Source: JAHJHG01 sp964463425 (lineage in GTDB: Bacteria > Patescibacteriota > Microgenomatia > UBA8517). From it: a DNA stretch of 24,237 nt. Position numbers and translations under genes: made by a program. The stretch covers positions 1 through 24,237 of the forward strand of contig CAYXBV010000008.1 of the NCBI GenBank assembly GCA_964463425.1, read 5' to 3'. Shown piece after piece: positions 14,391-22,375 of the stretch (the stretch's first letter is position 1; each line of letters begins with the position of its first letter). The notes beneath the pieces were generated by a model. That model did no database searches. It was given only the letters and a program-made list of their open reading frames with translations, and was not told where the DNA came from.

Positions 14391-16252
14391 TTAAATCTTA
14401 AACTTGAATTCTTCATCTGTGCGAAGAAATAATTCTTCAAATTGCTTGCCAACTTCTATCGTATAAAGTGGGGCGTCTGTACCAGATTGTTTTTGAACAA
14501 ACAACTTATACTCATCATTAACTTTAAAAGGAAGTTTATATTTTAAGGTAACTTTTGATATACCCAAAGGTCTTAGTTCAAAGTATCCAGCAAATACTGT
14601 TTTATCGAATTCTTCATAAGGGTTTGTCATATCCTCTAACCCACTAATATCTATCAGCTCTGATCCTTTGGGAACATATATTCTTACCCAATTGGGCAAA
14701 ACAGAATTTAGCCAACCATCATACTCTTCTGGATTGTTATAAGTAATTGTTACTTCTTTTTCAACACTTCCGTCTTTAGATATAGAAACAATTTGACTCA
14801 CTTCTTGTTTAACATAAAGATTTGACTTTCTCCCACCGAGGTTAGCATCATTTATGTGCAAGTAATCACCCTCATATGCATCCATTTTTCCAGCTATGCC
14901 AAAAGATTCAACCCCAGCTTGAGCCACAGGGTCATACATGTAAAAGAGAACATGTTTTTCAATTAAGGATTTAAAGACTGCTTCAAAAAGTCCTGGCAAT
15001 TTATCTTTAGGCTGACCCATTGCATTTGCCAAAATTGAATTCATTAGTGGGCCAATTATTTTCTTTCTGTTTTCATAATTTTCTGGAGCAAAAACTATCT
15101 TTCCTGGTTCATTCTCGCTCCATACAATCGGCCCTTCAACATCGGCAAAACTTTCTAGCTCAAAAACAACCTGCGGACAATTACACTCTTCGACTATTTC
15201 TGTACTAAAATTACCAAAACCAAACACTCCTATTTGGCCGATAGCGTCCAAAAGATTTACAACCACCTCTGTATCAACAGCAATGATTCCATCAATATCA
15301 TCAATACCCGCCTCTTTTATCTCTTCTGAAAATAGCTTCATGCTTTCGTAATAGTCTGGACTCCAGTTCATGTCTCGCAATCGCAGGTTGGGTGATAGTA
15401 CATATGGACCCTGAATGTAATCAATAATAGGATCTGGCGCAGGGATTGATGGACGATATAGCTTGTCCAGATTATAAATATCACTTGAAGAAACTGGTTC
15501 AAATTTCCCCTTAGAAACCTTAGCAATAGAATAGGCTGTTAAGAAACCACCTGTTGGTCTCAGTTCTTTGTCATTTTGGAAAAGAATAAGATAAGTTCTT
15601 TCTTCTTCAGCTCCAAGCAAATACGGTGCTGCTTCTAAAAGCGGTTTTCCTTTTTCTATAAATGAGGCACCTTGACTGATTAAGTCAATCGCTTTGCTAA
15701 CGTTTTCCCTAACGGCCAGTTTTCCAAATTTAACCGGATATCTTGATGGTTTTATTTTCTCAATCTCCGATTTTGCTTCACTAACCTTAATGGCTAGTTC
15801 ATCTGCCTTCGGAATAATATCTGGAATGGTCTTTATTACAAACTCTATTCNNNNNNNNNNNNNNNNNNNNNNNNNNNNNNNNNNNNNNNNNNNNNNNNNN
15901 NNNNNNNNNNNNNNNNNNNNNNNNNNNNNNNNNNNNNNNNNNNNNNNNNNACATTTTTGGCCGAAGCGTAGACGGCTTTCGCCTTTTTATAAACCAGCAA
16001 CGAAGGAATAACTGTAGCCAGAATTAAAACAAAAATCAGTACCCCACCTATTAAAAGTGTCTTGGCTTTTCGACTTTTAAATATTTCCTTGAATGATTTT
16101 TTAGGTTTTTTGTTGCCCTTGTTTTTTATGTTCAATTTAGGGATATCGACCTTGTCGCTTCCACCCTCTTGGGCAGGTTGCGTTTCTGGTTGGACAACCT
16201 TCTCTGGGGTCGTGGTTGTTGGTTTTAGTTGAGGAATATCGTCAATTGGCAT
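14391..16252 (-). CDS. DUF4012-family membrane-anchored surface protein, interrupted by an assembly gap
   Basis: One gene, cut by 100 N. The N-terminal part (before the gap) has a Pro/Thr-rich cytoplasmic tail, a strongly basic stretch (KNKGNKKPKKSFKEIFKSRK) and one membrane helix. After the gap the reading frame is open from the gap edge through to 14391. It contains the DUF4012 hallmark ERTYLILFQNDKELRPTGGF and later DIDGIIAVDTEVVVNLLDAIG, followed by a beta-rich C-terminal region. DUF4012 proteins are of unknown function and often sit in exopolysaccharide clusters, as here. The two parts are in different frames if the gap is exactly 100 nt; the true gap must be 2 modulo 3. The start at ATG 16252 is favoured over 16261 because a promoter box ends 7 nt before it. 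Confidence 0.85.
15851..15950. other. assembly gap (100 N) inside the DUF4012 gene
   Basis: Exactly 100 N, the same size as the other gap in the window, so this is a placeholder and not a measured length. It hides the segment just after the membrane helix of the DUF4012 protein. Confidence 0.99.
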
Positions 16253-16259
16253 ACTAATC

Positions 16260-16289
16260 ATAATACATAACTTACGGACCTATTATCAA
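16260..16289 (-). promoter_or_regulatory. promoter of the DUF4012 gene
   Basis: On the minus strand TTGATA (16289-16284, five of six) and TATTAT (16265-16260, five of six) are 18 nt apart, and the ATG at 16252-16250 follows after exactly 7 nt. It lies in the 56-nt space after the sugar transferase stop. A separate, leaderless DUF4012 transcript is predicted. Confidence 0.55.
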
Positions 16290-16308
16290 TCGGGGGCTTT
16301 ATGTCGAG

Positions 16309-16962
16309 CTATATAGTTCCTTTTCCAGAAACCATTGCCCATGGGGTTTTGGCAATAATTAAAATGTCAAACCAGATAGATTTTTTCTTTGCGTAATAAG
16401 CATCCATTTGTATTCTTTTATCAAAAGCGACGTCGCTCCTACCAGTCACTTGCCAAAATCCAGTAATACCAGGTTTGACCGTATACATATCTTTTGTGTA
16501 TTTTTTTGCTTCTGGGTATTTCCTTAACTGTTCTGCTAACTCTTCAGCAAGATATGGTCTTGGGCCTACCAAGCTCATATTGCCACTTAGAACATTTAAA
16601 AACTGTGGCACTTCATCGATAGAGTGTTTTCTAATAAATTTCCCGAATTTTGTAATTCGGGGATCATTCTTTGGTTTGTAATTGCCACTTTTGCGTTTTT
16701 GAATATATGAAATTCTATATTTTGGATCCGTCTTCTCTAATACATCAGCATTAACCATCATTGATCTAAACTTATAAAGCCTAAAAACGTTTTTGTTTTT
16801 GCCCAACCTTTTCATATGTGCATTAGACTTTTCTACAAAAACAGGACCTGGAGAAGTAATTTTTATTATAATCGCCGTTATCAGAATAACTGGAGAGAAA
16901 ATAATCAACAAAACAATTGAAGCCACAATATCCAAAATCCTTTTTATGAAGTAATAATACAT
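16309..16962 (-). CDS. initiating sugar-1-phosphate transferase (bacterial sugar transferase family, monotopic PGT)
   Basis: Polyprenyl-phosphate phosphoglycosyl transferase that starts glycan synthesis by moving a sugar-1-phosphate from a nucleotide sugar to the lipid carrier on the inner membrane face. At 217 aa it is the minimal catalytic form, without the N-terminal multi-helix region of WcaJ/WbaP. KRILDIVAS (7-15) begins the re-entrant membrane helix, SPGPVFVEK follows, then YKFRSM (63-68), NDPRITKFGKFIRK (99-112), the catalytic Asp-Glu dyad D116-E117 in SIDEVPQ, GNMSLVGPRP (127-136) and PGITGFWQVTGRSD. The usual Gln-x-Arg-x-Gly stretch before the YKFRSM motif is altered to AHMKRLG. It is downstream of manC and upstream of the DUF4012 gene. 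Confidence 0.92.
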   Translation of the reverse strand: MYYYFIKRILDIVASIVLLIIFSPVILITAIIIKITSPGPVFVEKSNAHMKRLGKNKNVFRLYKFRSMMVNADVLEKTDPKYRISYIQKRKSGNYKPKNDPRITKFGKFIRKHSIDEVPQFLNVLSGNMSLVGPRPYLAEELAEQLRKYPEAKKYTKDMYTVKPGITGFWQVTGRSDVAFDKRIQMDAYYAKKKSIWFDILIIAKTPWAMVSGKGTI

Positions 16963-16972
16963 ATCAGGCAGG

Positions 16973-16978
16973 ATTATA
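16973..16978 (-). promoter_or_regulatory. possible -10 box of the sugar transferase gene
   Basis: A perfect TATAAT on the minus strand (16978-16973) directly follows the manC stop codon (16981-16979) and ends 10 nt before the sugar transferase ATG. The -35 site at 17 nt, GGAACA, is weak. A leader of about 3 nt is expected if it is used; otherwise the gene is read through from manC. Confidence 0.4.
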
Positions 16979-18085
16979 CTACAAAAAGTTCTTTTTGTTC
17001 CCTTCCTTTAATTTGTTAACTATTTGCTTAACTTTTTGAGCCTGAGTTTTAGGTGCTACCAAAACAGCGTCTTCTGTTGCAACAACAATCATATCTGTCA
17101 GTCCTATTAATCCAACCATGCGATTGTCTTCAGAGATAATCATAGAATCCGTAGTATCGATACCCAGCCACTCACCACCATTGTCCAAAATAACACTGTT
17201 TTCATTTTTATCTTTCTTGCCAACTTTCCATAAAACGGAGAAATCTCCCAAATCGTACCAATCAAATATTCCCTGAACAACTAAGAAGTTTTTTGCTCTC
17301 TCTGCAAGGACAACATCGATAGAAGCATCTGGAGCACTTTTATACTCTTTTATTATTTTATCTTTTCCATAATTTTTCTCCAAAGCCTCGGAAATCGCCT
17401 CTAGTCTTTTGGAAGTGGCGGGAGAATGTTTCTTTACCGCTTTCATAAACGCGTCTACTCTCCAAACAAAAGGACCTGTGTGCCAGAAATACGAACCTGA
17501 CTTAAACATCCTTTTTGCATCAGGCAACTTAGGTTTCTCTGTAAATCGCTCTATTTTGTAAACATTTACAGAATTGATAATGTCGTGAACACGGTCTTTT
17601 TTAATATAACCTAAGCCAGTATGCGGATGTGTTGGGGCCACTCCAACAGTTACTAAATTTTCTCCATCAGAGGCCGATTTAGCAGCCGCAAAAACGGATT
17701 TTCTCCAGGCAACTTTTTTCTCAATTAATTGATCCGCCCATATGTTGGCGATAATTGCTTTTGGATCCTTTTTTTGTATGTGAGCCGCTCCCAATCCAGC
17801 CGCCATGGCCGTATTTTTTCGAGCCGGCTCAACAATAACTCTGCTTTTGGGAATTTCAGGAAGTTCTTCTGCCACCTCGTCAGCGTAACCTGGAGTCGTA
17901 ATAACAAACATTCGTTCTGCGGGGATAAGGGGAAGCAGTCTTTCAAAGGTGTTTCTAACAAGAGTTTTGCTGCTGTTTACTTTTAGGAATTGCTTGGGTC
18001 TTTCTTGTCGCGAAAAGGGCCAAAGGCGAGTGCCGCCTCCGCCACAAAAAATAAGTGCGTATAAATGAGATTTTACATCATCCAT
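16979..18085 (-). CDS. manC: mannose-1-phosphate guanylyltransferase
   Basis: Makes GDP-mannose from mannose-1-phosphate and GTP in the cytoplasm, supplying mannosyltransferases such as those nearby. The 368-aa protein has the nucleotidyltransferase signature GGGGTRLWPFSR (15-26) followed by RPKQF (29-33). It also shows VEPARKNTAMA, a WADQLI segment, FTEKP and a conserved SIDVVLAER plus WYDLGDF region. There is no C-terminal phosphomannose isomerase domain, so it is the single-domain type. The ATG at 18085 is preferred over 18148 because the enzyme core begins a few residues after it, and the overlap with the upstream glycosyltransferase then falls from 71 to 8 nt. Confidence 0.94.
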   Translation of the reverse strand: MDDVKSHLYALIFCGGGGTRLWPFSRQERPKQFLKVNSSKTLVRNTFERLLPLIPAERMFVITTPGYADEVAEELPEIPKSRVIVEPARKNTAMAAGLGAAHIQKKDPKAIIANIWADQLIEKKVAWRKSVFAAAKSASDGENLVTVGVAPTHPHTGLGYIKKDRVHDIINSVNVYKIERFTEKPKLPDAKRMFKSGSYFWHTGPFVWRVDAFMKAVKKHSPATSKRLEAISEALEKNYGKDKIIKEYKSAPDASIDVVLAERAKNFLVVQGIFDWYDLGDFSVLWKVGKKDKNENSVILDNGGEWLGIDTTDSMIISEDNRMVGLIGLTDMIVVATEDAVLVAPKTQAQKVKQIVNKLKEGNKKNFL

Positions 18086-19148
18086 GTTTTGTTGCTTTAA
18101 TGATTTCTCTTTTAAATCTTTCTTTTGAAAATCTTTTGGCATTTTCAATTAAATCTTTTTGCTTAAACGACAGTTTCTCAAACTTTCTAACTGCTTTTTT
18201 AAGACTCTCTATATTTTGCTTGTCAAAAAATACTCCTGTCTTTCCGTCAATCACCGTATCCAAGGCCCCTCCGGCCTTAAAAGCAATTACTGGTGCACCT
18301 GCTGCTTGTGCTTCAAGTGCAACTATACCAAAATCTTCCTCTTGTGGAAAGATAAAAGCTCTGCACTTTTTATAGTAATCGGCAAGCTTTGCGTCTGTCA
18401 AATGGCCTACAAATTTTATATTGTCTTTTGCTAAACTTTTAAGCTTTACTTCTTCGCTGCCTGTACCAACCACAACTAGTGGCAGACCTAATTCATTAAA
18501 AGCTTTAACAGCTAAATCTACCATCTTGTAAGGGACAAGTCGTGAAACAACCAAAAAGAAATTCTCTTTTGTTCCCGACTCTTTGATAAATTGAGTTAGC
18601 TCAACAGGAGGAAAGATAACTTCTGAATTGCGACCGTAATATTTTTTAATCCGACCTTTAACAGCCTGCGAAATCGCAATCATTTTGTCAGGTCTTTGAG
18701 CCGCAATTTTATCCCACTTTCTCAAATAGTTTACAATTGGTTTTGATATGAATTTTAATAATGGATTTCTAAAATATAGATCGTAACCGCTCCATAAATA
18801 TCTTGTTGGTGTAAGACAATAGCAAATGTGTCTCGTTGGCGGATGAACAATTACCCCCTTCGCCGCTTCGCTGGTAACCGAAATAATCAAATCAAAACCA
18901 GACAAATCAAGGTTTTCAAAAGCAATCGGAGTGAAAGTGCCAAGAAGCTCGTGTTTGTTTACTACAAAAGGAATCTTTTGCAAGAATGTGGGGATTACTT
19001 CAGGAAACACTTTTGCCCAAGGGGCATTTTTTGCAGAATAAACAGCCGTAAATAGAGGCGCATCGGGAAATATTTCATGGAGGGTTAAAAGAACTCTTTC
19101 AGCACCACCCCACTTGTTAACTCTATCGTAAAGAATTGCTGTTTTCAT
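18078..19148 (-). CDS. GT4-family glycosyltransferase, mannosyltransferase-like
   Basis: 356-aa GT-B fold, retaining glycosyltransferase. The N-terminal half has DRVNKWGGAERVLLTLHEIF (8-27), the acceptor-side Gly-rich loop. The C-terminal half has FLVVSRLVPYKMVDLAVKAF (198-217), GTGSEE (228-233), FVGHLTD and the E-x7-E motif at E271/E279 (EEDFGIVALEA). The sequence resembles the mannosyltransferases WbaZ and relatives, which fits with the adjoining GDP-mannose gene, but the sugar is inferred. It overlaps the neighbouring GT4 by 26 nt and manC by 8 nt, so it belongs to one operon. Confidence 0.9.
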   Translation of the reverse strand: MKTAILYDRVNKWGGAERVLLTLHEIFPDAPLFTAVYSAKNAPWAKVFPEVIPTFLQKIPFVVNKHELLGTFTPIAFENLDLSGFDLIISVTSEAAKGVIVHPPTRHICYCLTPTRYLWSGYDLYFRNPLLKFISKPIVNYLRKWDKIAAQRPDKMIAISQAVKGRIKKYYGRNSEVIFPPVELTQFIKESGTKENFFLVVSRLVPYKMVDLAVKAFNELGLPLVVVGTGSEEVKLKSLAKDNIKFVGHLTDAKLADYYKKCRAFIFPQEEDFGIVALEAQAAGAPVIAFKAGGALDTVIDGKTGVFFDKQNIESLKKAVRKFEKLSFKQKDLIENAKRFSKERFKREIIKATKHG

Positions 19149-20256
19149 ACACTTTCAAAGTTTGTTTTGCCATTGTAGACCAAGAATACCTGTTAATAAA
19201 ACTCTGACTTTTAATCAAACGCTCTTCTCTTTCCTTTTTGGGCATCATTAATACGCTTTTCATAATTTTAGTGATTGAAGAAAAATCAAAGGGGTTGAAA
19301 TACAAAACACTATCTTTGTATACCTCCTTAAAAACAGGAATATCCGATGCAAGCACTAGTGTTCCAGCCTGAATCGCCTCCATTCCTGGCAAGCCAAAAC
19401 CTTCAGACAAGGATGGAAAAACAAACCCTTCTGAATGTTTAAACAAAGTACCTAGATCATCGTCTGGCACAAAACCTAAAAATTTAACGTATTTTTGAGC
19501 TTTTGTTTTTTTAACAATTTCTTTTAATTTGTCCGTAAAAACATTTCTTGACGAAGTCATGACAAAAAGAATCTTTTCCTTCATCTCTTCATTTAATAAA
19601 ACTATGGCTTCTATCGCCCTCTTTAAGTTCTTGTGTGGATAAGCGCTACCGGCATATACAAAATACGGAGAAGTAATGTTGTATTTATCAAAAAGATTTT
19701 TCCTTTTACCCCGAGAAGTAATACCTGTGTCTGCACCCTCATAAGTCACCTCTATTTTGCTCTTGTCCAAATTGTAATAATCCATCAATTCTTTTTTAAC
19801 AAACATGCTTGGAACAATGATCTTCCTTGATCCCGTTACCGCTTTTTTAAATATTGTGTGATAACCAATTCTCTTTAAATAGTAAAGAGGCGCTGGGAGA
19901 GTAGTTGCATCCCTACCTTTCTGTTTGTGCATTAAAATATCGTGAATTGTAACTACGTATTCCCCCTTAAATAACAGAGGAACATTGAAATGAGGGAAAT
20001 GGGTAATTGAAGGTTGATACTTAGATATAATTCTAGGAATTCTTACCTGCTCTGCCAAACTATAGTGTCTAAAATCAGCTAGTACTTTTTCCCAATTATC
20101 TGGAACACTTAACTCTTCGTAATATTTTTTTCTCAGTAATAAAACATAGTCGTTCTTTTTGTCAAAATTGGCCAGTTCATCAATTAAGTTAACAAGATAC
20201 CTGCCCAAACCAGCATTTTCTAAACCATATAGTCTCGCATCAATTAATATTTTCAT
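19123..20256 (-). CDS. GT4-family glycosyltransferase
   Basis: 377-aa GT-B fold, retaining glycosyltransferase. The N-terminal ARLYGLENAGLGRYLVNLI (7-25) is the Gly-rich acceptor loop of this family. VVTIHDILM (101-109) follows, then YFVYAGSAYPHKNLKRAIEA (198-217) and the donor-binding E-x7-E motif with E285 and E293 (SEGFGLPGMEA). No membrane segment is seen, so it is a cytosolic or peripheral enzyme. Donor and acceptor cannot be read from the sequence. Its ATG overlaps the GT2 gene stop by 4 nt and its end overlaps the next GT4 gene by 26 nt. Confidence 0.92.
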   Translation of the reverse strand: MKILIDARLYGLENAGLGRYLVNLIDELANFDKKNDYVLLLRKKYYEELSVPDNWEKVLADFRHYSLAEQVRIPRIISKYQPSITHFPHFNVPLLFKGEYVVTIHDILMHKQKGRDATTLPAPLYYLKRIGYHTIFKKAVTGSRKIIVPSMFVKKELMDYYNLDKSKIEVTYEGADTGITSRGKRKNLFDKYNITSPYFVYAGSAYPHKNLKRAIEAIVLLNEEMKEKILFVMTSSRNVFTDKLKEIVKKTKAQKYVKFLGFVPDDDLGTLFKHSEGFVFPSLSEGFGLPGMEAIQAGTLVLASDIPVFKEVYKDSVLYFNPFDFSSITKIMKSVLMMPKKEREERLIKSQSFINRYSWSTMAKQTLKVYENSNSLR

Positions 20257-21158
20257 GATAAAAGGAGTTTAAGTACTCTTGTTATTCTGAGGCATTTTAT
20301 TCCCGCAATAACAATTATGTTTAAGGGCAGAGGATACTTGTCCCAAAGTCGTTTCCTATAAAAAATTTCCATAGATGTGACACCCGACGCTCTAAATTTA
20401 ATTCTCTCAGTAAGAGGTGCTTTTTTCTTAACCTTTTTGTTTATTCCTTTTGTCGCACCCTTGAGATGAATTATCGAAACCTCTGGGAAATAAACAATTT
20501 TCCACCCAGCTTCTCTTATCTTCCAGCACAGATCAATATCTTCTCCGTCAAGGAAATAATCTTCATCAAACCAACCAACTTTGTCCAATATTTTTCGACG
20601 AGTCAAAAAATAAGCACCCTGTATAACATCCACCTCGTGTGTTTTGTCTTCTGGAATGTATCCATACCAATACTTTGCAAAAAGGGGGGATTTGGGGAAA
20701 ACTCTATCTAGACCTAACACCAAGTGAGTGAAAGAAACCCAAGGAGTAGGAAAAGACCTTCGCGTATCTTTGTCAACACCACCATCGAGCAAATTAAGTT
20801 TGCAAGTCAGGGCACCAACTTTCGTATTCTTATCTAAATATTCTAATGACTTTTTTAATGTTCCTCCATGAACTATTGTGTCGGAATTTAAAAATAAGAT
20901 ATTTTCGGCATTACAATAATCTTTTGCTCGATTGTTTCCTGCAGCAAAACCAATATTTGCTTTGTTCTCAACCAGCTTGACCCATTTAAAATCTTTTCTG
21001 AGCATCTCGCAGCTACCATCTTTGGAACCATTGTCGGTTACAATTACTTCAAAACTTACCTCTTGTCTTACTTTTTGAAGAGAGAGTAGGCAATCCTTAA
21101 GAAGATTTTTTGTGTTGTAATTTAAAATTATTATCGAAAGGCTTGGATTTTTTTTCAA
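20253..21158 (-). CDS. GT2-family glycosyltransferase, rhamnosyltransferase-like
   Basis: 301-aa GT-A fold, inverting glycosyltransferase. SIIILNYNTKNLLKDCLLSL (8-27) begins the nucleotide-binding fold. VTDNGSKDGS (40-49) and FLNSDT (89-94, the DxD-type metal site with D93) follow, then IQGAYFLTRR (179-188) and FLDGEDIDLCWKIREAGWK (202-220), which carries the probable catalytic acidic residues, and H231. This arrangement is typical of the WbbL/RfbF rhamnosyltransferase-like branch; the sugar remains an inference because no dTDP-rhamnose genes are in the window. A C-terminal hydrophobic stretch (~280-300) may sit on the membrane. Both ends overlap neighbours by 4 nt. Confidence 0.92.
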   Translation of the reverse strand: MKKNPSLSIIILNYNTKNLLKDCLLSLQKVRQEVSFEVIVTDNGSKDGSCEMLRKDFKWVKLVENKANIGFAAGNNRAKDYCNAENILFLNSDTIVHGGTLKKSLEYLDKNTKVGALTCKLNLLDGGVDKDTRRSFPTPWVSFTHLVLGLDRVFPKSPLFAKYWYGYIPEDKTHEVDVIQGAYFLTRRKILDKVGWFDEDYFLDGEDIDLCWKIREAGWKIVYFPEVSIIHLKGATKGINKKVKKKAPLTERIKFRASGVTSMEIFYRKRLWDKYPLPLNIIVIAGIKCLRITRVLKLLLS

Positions 21159-22375
21159 CGTTTTTTTGTCTTTCTTAAAATATCGTCGTAAATCGGTTTA
21201 TGAAGTTTGGAAATTGCCTTCCAATCAAAATTATCTTTCACAAATTTTTGACCCTCTTTGCCCATTTTTTCAGCCGTCTTCTTGTCTCTGATTATTTTTA
21301 CTGCTTGTTTTGCCAACCCCGACATGCTGTCCGACACAAGAGCGTGCTTACCATGCTTTAACCCCAGCCCCGCTACGCCCACGGAGGTTGAAACAATTGG
21401 CAATCCAGCAGCCATTGCCTCTAAAATCTTTAGCCTGGTCCCTCCTGCTCCCTTTATTGGTGTAACCATGACCGTTGCTGCCAAATATGCGTCTCTTGCA
21501 TCTTCTATTGATTCCGTAATTTCGACGTCATTTCGTTCCTTTGCTAGTTTAACAATTTTTTCAGGAATCCTTCTCCCCACTATCCAAAGTATTGCCTCGG
21601 GCTCTTCTTTGTGAATTGTTGGCCAAACTTCGTTAATTAAAAGATTGACAGCTTCTACGTTTTGTAACCATTCAAAATTTGTCACTCCATACATGACTCT
21701 CGCGGGATGTTTCTTGGCAACTTTTTTGGCAACATAATGGTCTGTGTCTACCCCGTTTGGAATGATGTCAACATCAACATCAGGGATTAGATCATGCATT
21801 GCTTGACGATCTTCATGAGAAACAGAAACTAATTTATCTGCTTTTTTCCAATAATGCTTCTCCCAATACCTAAGCTTAACAACATCGAGCATGTAAAGCG
21901 GTTTCAGAATAATAGGAACTTCATTGTCAACATAGTGCTTATAAACCATATATTCAATAGTTTGTTCAACAAGAACTGTGGGAATATTTGTTTGTGGTAT
22001 GTGGGGCATAACATAAAAAGCTTCAGCGTGAATAAGATCATAATCTCCCTTTTCCAACTCCTCTTTAACTGCCTTTCTCTCAGAACTGGAAAAATTCCTA
22101 ATAACAACGAGTGGATAAAATCCAAGTTCTGCTAACAAAATATTTTTTAAAGTCCAAGGAGACTTGGGTCTTGAAAAAACTCTTACTTCTTTACAATATT
22201 TTTTAAGTTCGGGGATAAATTTTTTCTCTGAGTCATCTTTCTTCAAAGAAAAAAGCGTAATATCGTGCTCTTTCGACAGATGTTTAATAATATTGTACCA
22301 ACGTGTTTGTCCACCAGATGTTTGAATATTAGGTAAAAAGGGAACCAACATTAAAATTTTTAATCTCTTTTTCAT
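21155..22375 (-). CDS. GT4-like glycosyltransferase of the GGTRLKILEAM clade
   Basis: 406-aa GT-B fold glycosyltransferase. ILMLVPFLPNIQTSGGQTRW (7-26) opens the N-domain, SVSHEDRQAM (184-193) and IPNGVDTDHY (205-214) mark the linker, and the C-domain has the donor motif GAGGTRLKILEAMAAGLPIV (309-328). The first acidic residue of the usual E-x7-E pair is Gly here (G311 against E319), as seen in some GT4-like families with this motif. Function is sugar transfer in the polysaccharide pathway; specificity unknown. It overlaps GT2 by 4 nt and the membrane glycosyltransferase by 4 nt. Confidence 0.88.
   Translation of the reverse strand: MKKRLKILMLVPFLPNIQTSGGQTRWYNIIKHLSKEHDITLFSLKKDDSEKKFIPELKKYCKEVRVFSRPKSPWTLKNILLAELGFYPLVVIRNFSSSERKAVKEELEKGDYDLIHAEAFYVMPHIPQTNIPTVLVEQTIEYMVYKHYVDNEVPIILKPLYMLDVVKLRYWEKHYWKKADKLVSVSHEDRQAMHDLIPDVDVDIIPNGVDTDHYVAKKVAKKHPARVMYGVTNFEWLQNVEAVNLLINEVWPTIHKEEPEAILWIVGRRIPEKIVKLAKERNDVEITESIEDARDAYLAATVMVTPIKGAGGTRLKILEAMAAGLPIVSTSVGVAGLGLKHGKHALVSDSMSGLAKQAVKIIRDKKTAEKMGKEGQKFVKDNFDWKAISKLHKPIYDDILRKTKKR

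Noticed and set aside
21258..21614. 118-codon plus-strand open frame
   Set aside because: Shadow of the GT4 gene with intact motifs on the other strand.
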